Shown here: positions 24,636 through 34,094 of the stretch, in pieces | Layout of the letters: every line of letters begins with the position of its first letter | Position numbering within the stretch: the first letter of the stretch is position 1 | Source of the DNA: UBA946 sp031550725 | Lineage (GTDB): Bacteria; Bacillota; Clostridia; Oscillospirales; Ruminococcaceae | Direction: 5' to 3' | Assembly: GCA_031550725.1 (NCBI GenBank) | Contig: JAVBOH010000008.1 | Coordinates: forward strand, 372,001 to 436,000 | DNA: 64,000 nucleotides | Translations under genes and position numbers: made by a program | Notes under the pieces: generated by a model | Seen by the model: the letters and a program-made list of their open reading frames with translations, nothing else | Told to the model about the DNA's origin: nothing | The model's database searches: none

Positions 24636-25724
24636 ATGAGTATTTCATCCGTAACAAGTACTGCTTATAACCAGCATAAAACACGCAAAAAAGATAACCA
24701 GCATGATGATGGTTTCGAGAGTTTCCTGCTAAATCATCAGGAGGATGATGACAGTGACAGCATTCCAAATACTTGTGACGAGGGTGTATTAACCAAAGTG
24801 TCACAATTGCCAAGTAATATTGAGATTATTGATATTATGGCATGGGCGGCAATGCAGCCTGAAAAAGAAGAAATTGATATGAGTAACATCCAGATTGCTG
24901 ATTTAACTCCTTTAAGTCAGGAAGAAATGTTAGCTTATGAGCTTGACCCTCAAAACTGGAGCATATATTTTGATGACCCACAATGGATACAAAAAGCAAG
25001 GCAGGGTATACTTAACTGTCAGAAATATTTTGATTTTACTAATGCGTCTGATTATAGAAAAATGACTGAAAATGCCGATTATACTGGAATGAGTAATGCA
25101 GAAAAAGTTACTATTATTATGGAAAAGTACAAGCATTGCTATGGCGAGGATTTTATGAAGTCATTTGCTGTTGAGTACTATCCTATGAATAATCGATATG
25201 CTGATATAAAAAGTAAATTATATAATGAATTAACAGAAGAATTCGGAAGCATAGAAAACGCATGGAAAGCAAACAGAGAAGCACAGTATGGAAATATAAG
25301 TGAAAGTGAAGTTCGTAAAGCCATAATGGAAAAATATATGCAGAATGACAAAATGACTCTAAGAAACTTATATGAAGCTGCACAGGAAATGGATTTAACT
25401 GGTGTTGGCTACGCTTTAAACACGATTATGTTCGAGGCTTTCAACACAGGCTTAAACGGGTTTGGAACTCGTGAAACACTTCTTGATTTGCCAATCGACA
25501 ATAAATGTCTTAAACAGCTTTCGGACGTATATAATCATTTTTTAAAGCTAAATCCACTTTTTGCCCAAACAGGTCCAGTTATAGATGATATTGTATCAAG
25601 TTTGTCAGGCAATTTTGGCACAAAGGTATCAAAGGATGCGATTTTGGAAATGATGGGTAATCAAGCAAAAAGCTCAGGTGGAATATATATCCCACGAGAG
25701 CTTTTAGATAATTTACGCAAATAA
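24636..25724 (+). CDS. Hypothetical protein, 362 residues
   Basis: A soluble, acidic protein with no signal peptide or membrane helix and no family I recognise. It has a disordered Asp/His-rich N-terminus (MSISSVTSTAYNQHKTRKK, then an acidic run), a helical core with DPQNWSIYFDDPQWIQKARQ, a segment SKLYNELTEEFGSIENAWKA and a C-terminal helix ending PRELLDNLRK. AGGAGG precedes the ATG and a terminator follows, so it is its own unit. Confidence 0.7.
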   Translation: MSISSVTSTAYNQHKTRKKDNQHDDGFESFLLNHQEDDDSDSIPNTCDEGVLTKVSQLPSNIEIIDIMAWAAMQPEKEEIDMSNIQIADLTPLSQEEMLAYELDPQNWSIYFDDPQWIQKARQGILNCQKYFDFTNASDYRKMTENADYTGMSNAEKVTIIMEKYKHCYGEDFMKSFAVEYYPMNNRYADIKSKLYNELTEEFGSIENAWKANREAQYGNISESEVRKAIMEKYMQNDKMTLRNLYEAAQEMDLTGVGYALNTIMFEAFNTGLNGFGTRETLLDLPIDNKCLKQLSDVYNHFLKLNPLFAQTGPVIDDIVSSLSGNFGTKVSKDAILEMMGNQAKSSGGIYIPRELLDNLRK

Positions 25725-25744
25725 ATAATAACACAAATATATAG

Positions 25745-25774
25745 GGGCGATGCGACGTGAATCGCCCATTTTTT
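25745..25774 (+). terminator. Terminator after the 362-residue protein gene
   Basis: GGGCGAT pairs with ATCGCCC and is followed by seven T residues. Confidence 0.7.
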
Positions 25775-25800
25775 TACGGTAATACAAAAACTATATCTAA

Positions 25801-26613
25801 TTACTTAACAATTGTAATATCAGAGCCAAACCACTTAGTTGAAATTTCACCAAGCTTACCGTCAGCCTTCATCTCGGAAAGAATTTTCTGAACTTCATTG
25901 CGAAGTGCAGCATCGTTCTTTCTGAAACCAATTGCATACTGCTCGGATTCAAGACCATCAGGAAGAATTGTATAATCCTTGCCTGATTCCTTAATTTCAT
26001 AGTTTGCAACAACTGAATCAAGGAAAACAGCATCAACAATAGCAAGGTCAAGCTGCTGTAAACACTCAACATTTGTAGCAAGAGCAATAATATTTACATT
26101 TAGTCCTGCTGCCTCAAGGATTTCCTGTGCAGATGAACCGCTCTGAACAGCAACATTCTTGCCATCCAAATCAGCCTGTGCAGCAATGCCGCTTCCGGAC
26201 TTAACTGTAAATACCATAGCATTTTCCATGTAAGCATCGGAAAGGTTCATAGCTTCAGCACGACCAGGGTTAATAGACATACCATTCCAGATACAGTCGA
26301 TATTGCAAGCATCAAGATCCTGCTCCTTAGTGTCCCAGTCAATACCCTTCTTAACAAGAGAAACACCCATTCTAGCACAAACTTCTTCAGCACAGTCAAT
26401 ATCAAAGCCAACAATATTGTCGTTCTCGTCAGTATAACCCATTGGCTTGAAAGTTGCATCTAAACCAAGTACTAACTGCTTAGCATCAAGAACCTTCTGC
26501 AAGGATGTGTCCTCACCTGTATTAGTGTTGTCGTTTGATTTTGAACATCCTGCAAACACAAACATTGGCACAAGTGCAAGTGCGCAAAGTGCAGATAAAA
26601 ATCTTTTTTTCAT
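25801..26613 (-). CDS. Amino-acid ABC transporter substrate-binding lipoprotein
   Basis: A 270-residue extracellular solute-binding protein of family 3. The signal peptide ends in the lipobox FAGC, so the mature protein is lipid-anchored. Motifs are LVLGLDATFKPMGYTDENDN, VGFDIDCAEEVCARMG, DCIWNGMSINPGRAEAMNLS and LDGKNVAVQSGSSAQEILE, which place it with polar-amino-acid (glutamine/cystine type) binding proteins. The permease and ATPase genes are not adjacent: the gene stands alone with its own putative promoter, so it must work with components encoded elsewhere. Confidence 0.92.
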   Translation of the reverse strand: MKKRFLSALCALALVPMFVFAGCSKSNDNTNTGEDTSLQKVLDAKQLVLGLDATFKPMGYTDENDNIVGFDIDCAEEVCARMGVSLVKKGIDWDTKEQDLDACNIDCIWNGMSINPGRAEAMNLSDAYMENAMVFTVKSGSGIAAQADLDGKNVAVQSGSSAQEILEAAGLNVNIIALATNVECLQQLDLAIVDAVFLDSVVANYEIKESGKDYTILPDGLESEQYAIGFRKNDAALRNEVQKILSEMKADGKLGEISTKWFGSDITIVK

Positions 26614-27064
26614 TTAAATTCTCCTTTAATATAAATACCTTACATTGTATCATATCTATCATGACACAACAACACTGATTTATTTATCAGCATTGTTATA
26701 ATAACACATTAGTACTATAAAGTAAAGTCTATATTAATTTTTTCAGTGTTTTGCAGTATTTATAACATATCTGCGTCCGAATTTTCTTAGATTTTACCTA
26801 AATTTATCTTATTACATCTGTTTAAAACAATCATAAATATTTTTCATCCAATATAAAAATACAAAAAACATAAAATATACACGCCAAACACACAAGCATA
26901 TAATACTAATCATCTTCTGAAAAGATTGTAAAAAAATCTGCGCAAAGTCCATATAAAAGTATGCAACTTAATACTTTTACTTGATTTTTTAATCTTTTCT
27001 ATCAAGGATTAGTATAAATTACAAATATATAATCATTAACATACCACACGTTACTGTGATAAAA
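26614..27064. other. Intergenic region without genes
   Basis: About 450 bp of AT-rich sequence. Near its left end a possible minus-strand promoter, TTGTTG (26667-26672), 17-nt spacer, TACAAT (26644-26649), serves the binding lipoprotein. I see no ORF, T-box or riboswitch in the rest. Confidence 0.5.
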
Positions 27065-27110
27065 AATAGCAGCTGCATAGAAATTCCATGCAGCTGTTAT
27101 TTTTTATTGT
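27065..27110 (-). terminator. Terminator of the MTA salvage operon
   Basis: AATAGCAGCTGCAT pairs with ATGCAGCTGTTATT just past the deaminase stop codon, with T-rich flanks on both strands. Confidence 0.7.
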
Positions 27111-27121
27111 ATTGGTTATAA

Positions 27122-28417
27122 TTATTCCTTGCTCATTCTTTTTATAATTGCATTCGCCTTAGAATAAACCTCATTAGCATTACAAGTATAGAACTCACCG
27201 TTCTCATAAAGAATTTTGCCGTTAACAACAGTCATATAAACATTTTTCTTTGAGCCGCTGTATACAATATTTTTAACCATGTTGTTAATTGGCTGCATAT
27301 TAGGCTGATGAATGTCAAGTACAATAAAATCAGCTTTTTTGCCAACTTCAATAGTATCACAGTCGGTAAGTCCCATCGCCATAGCACTTCCCTTGCAGGC
27401 CATGTCAAGAACAGTATCAGCAGGCATTGCAGCAGCATCACCATATGTAACCTTTTGCAATACAGTAGTCAGATACATTTCACGGAACATATCAAGTGCA
27501 TTGTTGCTCGCAGAGCCATCCGTACCGATAGCGAGATTAATACCCATTTCCTGCATAGCCTTAAGCGGAGCAATACCGCTAGCAAGCTTGCAGTTCGAAC
27601 CAGGGTTTGTAACTGCCCAAAGCTTGCGCCTTTTGAAAATTTCAAGATCCTGATCAGACATATGAACGCAATGGAAACCACCTCCGCCAAAGTCATATAG
27701 CCCAAGGCTTTCAAACAGTTCAGTTGGTGTCTTGCCATGACGCTCAAGGCATCCCTGCACTTCACTGGCAGTTTCGGAGTTATGAGTATAAACAGGCAGT
27801 TCAAGCTTATGTGCCAGTTCCGATATTCCTTTTAGTATATTAATTCCTGTTGTATACTCAGCGTGGAAACCTAAACGATATGAAACAATACCATCTTCAT
27901 CAAATTTATTGAACTTATTATAGAAATTTTCTAATCTTGATAATGCTGATTCAATCTCGGATGGAGCATCCGTTCCAGAAACAGAGCCGCACATTATAGT
28001 GCGAAATCCCATTTCGGCTGCAGCCTTTGCAACAAAATCAGGCTCGAAATACATATCAAAGCAAGCTGTAATACCGGATGTCAAATATTCCATGAACGCA
28101 AGCTTTGTTAGCCAGTAAATATCCTCACCTGTAAGCTTTGCCTCCATAGGAAAAACCTGTTGAAAAAGCCAGTCATTAAGTGGAAGGTCATCCGCATAGG
28201 AACGCAGAAAGGTCATAGCCGAGTGAGTATGTGCATTTTTAAAGGACGGCATAATAAGCTTGCCCTTTAAATCAATCTCACGGTCAAACCTAGTTCCTGC
28301 CATATCCTTTGGAGGTCCGACATATGTAATAGCATTTCCGTCAGTCCAAACCTCGCCTGCTTTGACTTTATTATCCTTTAAAGATAGTATCTGTGCACCA
28401 TAATATCTTATACCCAT
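27122..28417 (-). CDS. mtaD: 5-methylthioadenosine/S-adenosylhomocysteine deaminase
   Basis: A 431-residue amidohydrolase of the MtaD/SsnA/TrzN group, which deaminates methylthioadenosine or adenosylhomocysteine to the inosine analogues. Metal ligands are seen in FKNAHTHSAMTFLR, GFHAEYTTG, FHCVHMSD and AIGTDGSASNNALDMF; YTHNSETASEV carries the glutamate-type acid/base region. The position after mtnA and a purine nucleoside phosphorylase strongly supports MTA as substrate. AAGGAG precedes the ATG. The other option, a guanine or cytosine deaminase, is less consistent with the neighbours. Confidence 0.85.
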   Translation of the reverse strand: MGIRYYGAQILSLKDNKVKAGEVWTDGNAITYVGPPKDMAGTRFDREIDLKGKLIMPSFKNAHTHSAMTFLRSYADDLPLNDWLFQQVFPMEAKLTGEDIYWLTKLAFMEYLTSGITACFDMYFEPDFVAKAAAEMGFRTIMCGSVSGTDAPSEIESALSRLENFYNKFNKFDEDGIVSYRLGFHAEYTTGINILKGISELAHKLELPVYTHNSETASEVQGCLERHGKTPTELFESLGLYDFGGGGFHCVHMSDQDLEIFKRRKLWAVTNPGSNCKLASGIAPLKAMQEMGINLAIGTDGSASNNALDMFREMYLTTVLQKVTYGDAAAMPADTVLDMACKGSAMAMGLTDCDTIEVGKKADFIVLDIHQPNMQPINNMVKNIVYSGSKKNVYMTVVNGKILYENGEFYTCNANEVYSKANAIIKRMSKE

Positions 28418-28510
28418 TGTAATAACTCCTTAGTAATATACTTAATATATATTTAAATGCGATTTCCAAGACAGTAGAATATCAAAATAAATTATACCAC
28501 ATTTTCTCAA

Positions 28511-29581
28511 TTATTTCAAGATACTTTCCAAACTGTCGCAAAAATTTGGATAACATATACCACATTCTGTAATAATTGCAGTAATAAGTGAGTGGTCTGT
28601 GACATCAAACGCAGGGTTATAGCATTTAACCGATTCAGGTGCTATCGGCTTTTCGAAAAATTTTGTCTTAATCTCATCTTCGTCACGAAGTTCAATTTCG
28701 ATATCATCACCAGTAGCACAAGAAAAATCAATTGTCGAGGACGGACAAAAAACATAAAACGGTATACCATAATGCTTAGCAAGTACCGCAACACCGCTTG
28801 TACCAATTTTATTTGCAGTATCGCCATTTGCAGCGACACGGTCACACCCAACAAAGCAAGCGTCAATATATCCCTTTTTCATTACAATAGATGCCATATT
28901 GTCACAAATAAGTGTTGTATCAATCCCAGCTAGGTCAAGCTCATATGCAGTAAGTCTTGCCCCTTGCAAAAGCGGACGTGTTTCATCACAAAACACCTTA
29001 AAATTATATCCTTTTTCAGCACCAAGCAGCAATGTACCAAGTCCTGTGCCATATCTTGAAGTTGCAAGGGGACCTGCATTGCAGTGTGTCAGAATACCAA
29101 AGCCATCCTTAACAAGTGTAAGCCCATACTCCGAAATTTTTCTGCACATTTCGATATCTTCATTATGAATAGCGGTACATTCATTTTCAAGCAGTTCAAT
29201 TATATCACATACTGGCAATGTTTTGTTCTGTACTACAACATTTTCCATGCGTTTCAAAGCATAACTAAGGTTAACAGCAGTTGGGCGTGATGAATTTATA
29301 TAGTCAGCATTGCGCTTAAATTCCGCATAAAAAGTGTTATATGACGATTTATCAAGCTTTTTTGACACAACATAAATACCATAACCTGCACAAATTCCAA
29401 TTGCAGGCGCACCTCGCACACGCAGCTCATATATAGCCTCATAAATTCTTTCAGGTGTGTCAAGATTTATATAAACCAGTTCATTCGGCAGCTTAGTCTG
29501 GTCGATGATAACAACGCTGTTTTTATCCCCTGCTAGCTTGACGCTTTCGATGTGTGTAACCTTTGAAATATCGGTATTCAT
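28511..29581 (-). CDS. mtnA: S-methyl-5-thioribose-1-phosphate isomerase
   Basis: A 356-residue MtnA of the eIF2B-like fold, converting methylthioribose-1-phosphate to the ribulose form. Motifs include ELRVRGAPAIGICAGYG near the N-terminus, the catalytic cysteine in LTHCNAGPLATSRYGTGLG and the catalytic aspartate in ACFVGCDRVAANGDTANKIGT. Size is typical (340-360). It starts 3 nt after the stop of the small membrane-protein gene and precedes the deaminase gene, indicating an operon. Confidence 0.93.
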   Translation of the reverse strand: MNTDISKVTHIESVKLAGDKNSVVIIDQTKLPNELVYINLDTPERIYEAIYELRVRGAPAIGICAGYGIYVVSKKLDKSSYNTFYAEFKRNADYINSSRPTAVNLSYALKRMENVVVQNKTLPVCDIIELLENECTAIHNEDIEMCRKISEYGLTLVKDGFGILTHCNAGPLATSRYGTGLGTLLLGAEKGYNFKVFCDETRPLLQGARLTAYELDLAGIDTTLICDNMASIVMKKGYIDACFVGCDRVAANGDTANKIGTSGVAVLAKHYGIPFYVFCPSSTIDFSCATGDDIEIELRDEDEIKTKFFEKPIAPESVKCYNPAFDVTDHSLITAIITECGICYPNFCDSLESILK

Positions 29582-29584
29582 TTT

Positions 29585-29989
29585 CTATTTTATACCTCGT
29601 TCTTTTTTATCTTTTTCAACCCATTTATAATGTTTAATATCCTTATAAAGCGCTATGCCAGTAACAATGACAGCAACAATAATAGATGGCAATAGACGTA
29701 AAGCAACACCATAGCCACGACTGGTGCTAATATGATATGACCTACCCAATCCAAGATAATCTCCACCCAAATATATAAAAATAAATGAACCAACAAAGTA
29801 TAACACATAATATGGAACATGCTTTAAAATAAACCCCGTAAAATCACTTGACTGCATTTGTTCAAGTTCTTTCTGACGCATCTTAAACTGTTTCTTTTCC
29901 ATATCTTTTTCCCGTGCCTCACGAAAGAGTTCCTCAGCCGCTTCAATCTTTTTCTTTTCTTCTAAATCAATATCGTTAATGTCAAGCAT
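29585..29989 (-). CDS. Hypothetical membrane protein in the MTA salvage operon
   Basis: A 134-residue protein with a highly charged, coiled-coil-like N-terminal helix (EEKKKIEAAEELFREAREK onward), then two hydrophobic segments (VPYYVLYFVGSFIFIYLGG and RLLPSIIVAVIVTGIALY). No family recognised. GGGGTGA precedes the ATG, and the stop lies 3 nt before the mtnA start, so it is cotranslated with mtnA. A role in the pathway is not implied by its sequence. Confidence 0.65.
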   Translation of the reverse strand: MLDINDIDLEEKKKIEAAEELFREAREKDMEKKQFKMRQKELEQMQSSDFTGFILKHVPYYVLYFVGSFIFIYLGGDYLGLGRSYHISTSRGYGVALRLLPSIIVAVIVTGIALYKDIKHYKWVEKDKKERGIK

Positions 29990-30031
29990 AATAAATCACC
30001 CCATAATTTGATTGGTTATGTATATATTTTG

Positions 30032-30206
30032 TAGTACCTTGTTTCATCTAAATATTTACAAATAATTTCAAACAGATTGTAGGGAGCGACGCCCTCGTCG
30101 CTCCGCAAATTCACATTATTTCGCTCTTTGATGTGCGATGGTGCGCAGCATTGGCATCGCACCCTACAAAAAAGCAAATGTAAAGTTTTAGATGACATGG
30201 ATAGTA
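30032..30206. repeat. MITE-like element with ~28-bp inverted ends, copy 2
   Basis: The left end TAGTACCTTGTTTCATCTAA matches, inverted, the right end TTTTAGATGACATGGATAGTA. Inside are the hairpin GGGAGCGACG...CGTCGCTCC, the same as in the copy at 5220, and a second hairpin with GATGTGCGATGGTGCG and CCCTACA. It separates the phosphorylase gene from the small membrane-protein gene. Confidence 0.65.
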
Positions 30207-30232
30207 TGGACACACATTGTGCGCCCGATAAA

Positions 30233-31060
30233 TCAAGCCTTCGCCAATTCCAAAATTGATTCAGTAACAAGCTGTTTGAAAAGCGGTGCAACCCTGTCAG
30301 CAGTTTCCTGCACCTCTGCATGAGTAAGCGGATTTTCTGTAATACCGCAAGCCATGTTGGAAATACAGGATATTCCAACAACCTTTAATCCACAGTGATT
30401 AGCAGCAATTGCCTCACAAGCAGTAGACATACCAACCGCATCAGCCCCCATTGTGCGTACCATACGAATTTCAGCAGGTGATTCATATGCAGGGCCTGTA
30501 AGCTGAATATAAACGCCCTCCTGAAGCTTGATATTTAAACGCTTTGCTGTATCACGAACAACAGCACGCAAGCTTTTGTCATAAATATTGCTCATATCAG
30601 GGAAACGAACACCTAGTTCTTCAACGTTATTACCAATCAATGGAGATGGAGCCATGTTAATCTGGTCAGAAATAAGCATGAAATCACCGCAGCTGTAATC
30701 GAAGTTAACACCGCCAGCAGCGTTAGTTAAAAACAGTGTTTTAGCACCCATCATTTTCATTAAACGAATAGGCAAAACAACATCCTCCATCGGATATCCC
30801 TCATAATAATGAACACGTCCCTGCATAATAACAACCTTAACATCGTCAACATAACCGAAAACAAAACGTCCCTTGTGTCCTGCCACAGTTGAAATCGGAA
30901 AACCTTCAATTTCGTTATAGTCAAGTGTATATTCAATTTTAATGCCATCTGCATAATCGCCAAGCCCTGAACCAAGAATAAGAGCAATATCAGGTATGAA
31001 ATCAACTTTTGCTTTCACACATTCAAGGCATTTAACTAGTCTTTCATATTGTTTACTCAT
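30233..31060 (-). CDS. Purine nucleoside phosphorylase
   Basis: A 275-residue trimeric-type purine nucleoside phosphorylase. Phosphate- and base-binding motifs are IALILGSGLGDYAD, QGRVHYYEGY, FLTNAAGGVN, the signature TGPAYESPAEIRM with MGADAVGMSTACEAI, and the C-terminal ISCISNMACGI. The Glu and Asn base-binding residues suit 6-oxopurines such as inosine, which fits use on methylthioinosine produced by the neighbouring deaminase. The ATG at 31060 has GGAGG 8 nt upstream; an ATG at 31075 would overlap that site. Confidence 0.9.
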   Translation of the reverse strand: MSKQYERLVKCLECVKAKVDFIPDIALILGSGLGDYADGIKIEYTLDYNEIEGFPISTVAGHKGRFVFGYVDDVKVVIMQGRVHYYEGYPMEDVVLPIRLMKMMGAKTLFLTNAAGGVNFDYSCGDFMLISDQINMAPSPLIGNNVEELGVRFPDMSNIYDKSLRAVVRDTAKRLNIKLQEGVYIQLTGPAYESPAEIRMVRTMGADAVGMSTACEAIAANHCGLKVVGISCISNMACGITENPLTHAEVQETADRVAPLFKQLVTESILELAKA

Positions 31061-31083
31061 TTTCAAATCCTCCATATAATATA

Positions 31084-31830
31084 TTAGTCTAATAATAACG
31101 CATTACTTTGGTCATTCCAATACAAGCCATGAAAATCACCTGCACCCGCATCATCGGTGTTTTTGAGCAGCCCAATTACTCCTGCATTATCAATTGCATA
31201 AATAAATTCCTGCTCATTCTTAATATCCTTATCACCATTTCCAACACAAACAGGCTCACCATTTATAACGGTATAAACAGCAGCAGGCGATGCCGCTTTA
31301 TTAATGTCATACAAAACAGCACATAAAAATTGCTGACCGTTAATGACTTGGCTGCGAAAATCAACTGCACTGTCTAAAGTATCAACATACGTAAAGCCGT
31401 CATTTGTCATATAATAAACATATATACAGCGTCCCTCATAATCACGGTACATAGCCAAAGCTTCATCCGCACTGTCATTATTATAATCACAATTAGCTGC
31501 AATGAGAAAATCAGCCATAAGCACAGGTGCTAAATCCTTTGTTTTTTGGATTATTGACACATCAGCTATATCGTCATAAACTTCCTCGATAAATTCAGTG
31601 GTATGAGGGTTTTCTGTTATATCTGATGAAATATCAGCAGATGTTTCTGTGGCTGCTTCCTGCGGCGTTTCGGATGTTGTTGCATCCGTCATAGCAGTAG
31701 TTGCGATAGTTTCTACTGTTTCACTTTTTATAGATAAAGTTTCTGATAAAGAAACATTTTCTTTATCACATCCTGTTAATAATCCCAACAATAATGTCAA
31801 TGCTGCGGCAAGTGCTAATATTCTTTTCAT
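31084..31830 (-). CDS. Hypothetical lipoprotein
   Basis: A 248-residue exported protein with a lipobox (LLTGC) after the signal peptide, a low-complexity Ser/Thr/Glu linker of about 60 residues, and a C-terminal globular part containing LIAANCDYNNDSADEALAMY, a DxNxD-like acidic loop of the VCBS/FG-GAP type. No function assigned. It lies 23 bp upstream of the phosphorylase gene and divergent from pullulanase. Confidence 0.7.
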   Translation of the reverse strand: MKRILALAAALTLLLGLLTGCDKENVSLSETLSIKSETVETIATTAMTDATTSETPQEAATETSADISSDITENPHTTEFIEEVYDDIADVSIIQKTKDLAPVLMADFLIAANCDYNNDSADEALAMYRDYEGRCIYVYYMTNDGFTYVDTLDSAVDFRSQVINGQQFLCAVLYDINKAASPAAVYTVINGEPVCVGNGDKDIKNEQEFIYAIDNAGVIGLLKNTDDAGAGDFHGLYWNDQSNALLLD

Positions 31831-31987
31831 AATGTACCTCTCATGTAATTTATTTTGATATCTTTATTATATCAAATCCAAGCGAAAAGTCAAACAATTT
31901 ATGGTAAAATTCTATAAAAAACTGGTTAAAAAGATGTAAAAAACCGTTGTTTAATATTGCTATTTATATAAATTGGCGAAATAAGGG

Positions 31988-32016
31988 TTTACAAAACACA
32001 TGGAATAGTGTAAAAT
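31988..32016 (+). promoter_or_regulatory. Sigma-A promoter for pullulanase
   Basis: TTTACA at 31988-31993, a 17-nt spacer and TAAAAT at 32011-32016. An imperfect inverted repeat (AAACG...GCGTTT, 32026-32047) follows near the start of transcription and may be an operator. The rest of the 31831-32135 gap has no gene. Confidence 0.65.
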
Positions 32017-32135
32017 AGATATATTAAACGTTTGATGAAAAGCGTTTTTTGTGTATACCTGTCAATTAGTGTTCAATCTAAAGCTATGAGGTTAACCTCA
32101 AATATATAATATTATTTCAAAAGGGGTATCAAACG

Positions 32136-34082
32136 ATGTTTAGTAAAATAGATGAAAAATATGGATATGACGGCAAGGATTTAGGTGCTGTATTTGAAAA
32201 GGATAAGACCTCATTCAAGGTGTGGTCACCGCTTGCTGACAGCGCATCAGTTCATTTATATAAATCCTGCAAGGATGAAAAGCCATATCGTAATCTGCCG
32301 ATGTCAAAGGATAAACATGGTGTATGGTCAAAGGTTGCATATGGCAATCTTGATGGTGTATACTATACTTATGCTATTGTTCATGAGGGGAATGAACAGG
32401 AAACTATTGATATTTATGCAAAATCAGCAGGCGCAAACGGCGCAATGGGCATGATTTTTGACAATAAAGCCTTAAATCCTGCTGGATGGGACAAATTGCC
32501 CGAGGTTAATCTGCCTAATTATACCGACGCTTGTATTTATGAACTTCACGTAAGGGATTTTTCCATTGATGAAAGCGGCAAGTTCTGTTATCGTGGACGT
32601 TTCCTTGCTTTTATTGAAAAAGGTGTTACTAATTCATCAGGTGATGCAGTTGGTATCGACCATCTTAAAGAGCTTGGCATTACTCATGTTCAACTATTGC
32701 CAATTTTCGACTATCAGACTGTTGATGAGGCAGATTATCACCGTCCACAGTTTAACTGGGGTTATGACCCTATGAATTATAACGTGCCGGAGGGCTCATA
32801 TTCAACAAATCCTTTTGATGCGAAAACAAGAGTTGCGGAGCTTAAAAGACTTGTGTATGCACTAAAAAATGCAGGTATCGGTGTTATAATGGACGTTGTT
32901 TATAATCATACTTATGCTACTGCTGACTCTGCTTTTACACTTACATTCCCAAAATATTATTACAGACAGTGCGGCCCTAACAATGAATACTATTCCAACG
33001 GCTCAGGCTGCGGAAATGAGGTTGCAACAGAACGCAGAATGGTTAGAAAATATATCATAGACAGCCTTGTTTACTGGATGACAGAATTCAAGCTGGATGG
33101 TTTCCGCTTTGATTTGATGGGTCTTTATGATATTGATACACTTAATGAGGCTGAACGAGTTCTTCGTGAAATCAACCCTGATGTTATCCTTTACGGCGAG
33201 GGCTGGACAGGAAGTGATTCGCCGCTTGCTTATGAAAAGCGTGCAGTGAAATTAAATGCTGTTCATACACCTAAATATGCATATTTCAGCGATGATTTCC
33301 GTGATACCGTTAAAGGTAATAACTTTAAAAATAAGGACCGAGGTTATATCAACGGTCAGGATGGTGTTGAAATGTATGCAAAAGAGGTTATAAGCGGTCG
33401 TGTTCCTCATCCTCAGCTTGAAAATTTGTATAAATATTCATGGACTAAAACTCCTGCACAGACTATAAATTATGTCGAAGTTCATGATAATCTCACGCTT
33501 TGGGATAAGCTTTTCTATACAAATTCCGGTGATACGGTAGAAACTCGTATAAAGCTTGATAAGATGGCTGCTGCTATGGTTTATCTTTCACAGGGTATCC
33601 CGCTTATTCAAGCAGGACAGGAATTCCTGCGTTCAAAACCTTTCCCAGGCGGAAATGTTTTCGACCACAACAGTTATAATGCTCCTGATGCGATTAACAG
33701 CCTTAAATGGAACAGAAAAACAGAATATCGTAATGTTTTTGAATATTACAAGGGTCTGATTGCTTTCCGTAAGGCTCATTCTGCACTTCGTATGACAGAA
33801 AATGAGGATGTTTGCAATAATCTTAAATATCTTGATAATCTTCCAAAGGGTGTTGTGGGTTATATTTTATATGGCGACAATGAGTTTGAGGAAATGATTG
33901 TTTTCATTAACCCTAATGATTATCCTGTCAAGCTTTATGCTTTCGGTGAATATGGCGTTTATATTGATGGTGATAAAGCTGGAACTGTACCTGTTCGCAC
34001 GGTTGAGGGTGATTATGAGGTTTCGGACAGAAGTGTTATTGTGCTTGGAAAAATCAGAAGTGATAAAACTAATGCAGAGTAG
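32136..34082 (+). CDS. pulA: Type I pullulanase (GH13)
   Basis: A 648-residue glycoside hydrolase that cleaves alpha-1,6 branches of pullulan, starch and glycogen-type dextrins. An N-terminal CBM48-like domain (TSFKVWSPLADSASVHLY) precedes the catalytic barrel. Conserved GH13 regions are DVVYNHTY, the nucleophile DGFRFDLMG, the acid/base YGEGWTG and VEVHDNLTLWDK; NWGYDPMNYNVPEGSYS is the pullulanase signature. There is no signal peptide, so it is probably cytoplasmic and acts on imported oligosaccharides or glycogen. It is cotranscribed with a methyltransferase gene 12 bp downstream. Confidence 0.93.
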   Translation: MFSKIDEKYGYDGKDLGAVFEKDKTSFKVWSPLADSASVHLYKSCKDEKPYRNLPMSKDKHGVWSKVAYGNLDGVYYTYAIVHEGNEQETIDIYAKSAGANGAMGMIFDNKALNPAGWDKLPEVNLPNYTDACIYELHVRDFSIDESGKFCYRGRFLAFIEKGVTNSSGDAVGIDHLKELGITHVQLLPIFDYQTVDEADYHRPQFNWGYDPMNYNVPEGSYSTNPFDAKTRVAELKRLVYALKNAGIGVIMDVVYNHTYATADSAFTLTFPKYYYRQCGPNNEYYSNGSGCGNEVATERRMVRKYIIDSLVYWMTEFKLDGFRFDLMGLYDIDTLNEAERVLREINPDVILYGEGWTGSDSPLAYEKRAVKLNAVHTPKYAYFSDDFRDTVKGNNFKNKDRGYINGQDGVEMYAKEVISGRVPHPQLENLYKYSWTKTPAQTINYVEVHDNLTLWDKLFYTNSGDTVETRIKLDKMAAAMVYLSQGIPLIQAGQEFLRSKPFPGGNVFDHNSYNAPDAINSLKWNRKTEYRNVFEYYKGLIAFRKAHSALRMTENEDVCNNLKYLDNLPKGVVGYILYGDNEFEEMIVFINPNDYPVKLYAFGEYGVYIDGDKAGTVPVRTVEGDYEVSDRSVIVLGKIRSDKTNAE

Positions 34083-34094
34083 AGGTTTTATTTC

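Noticed and set aside
32026..32050. CcpA (cre) site upstream of pullulanase
   Set aside because: GAAAAGCGTTTTTT has one base too many between TG and CG and lacks the 3' CA, so the match is too weak.
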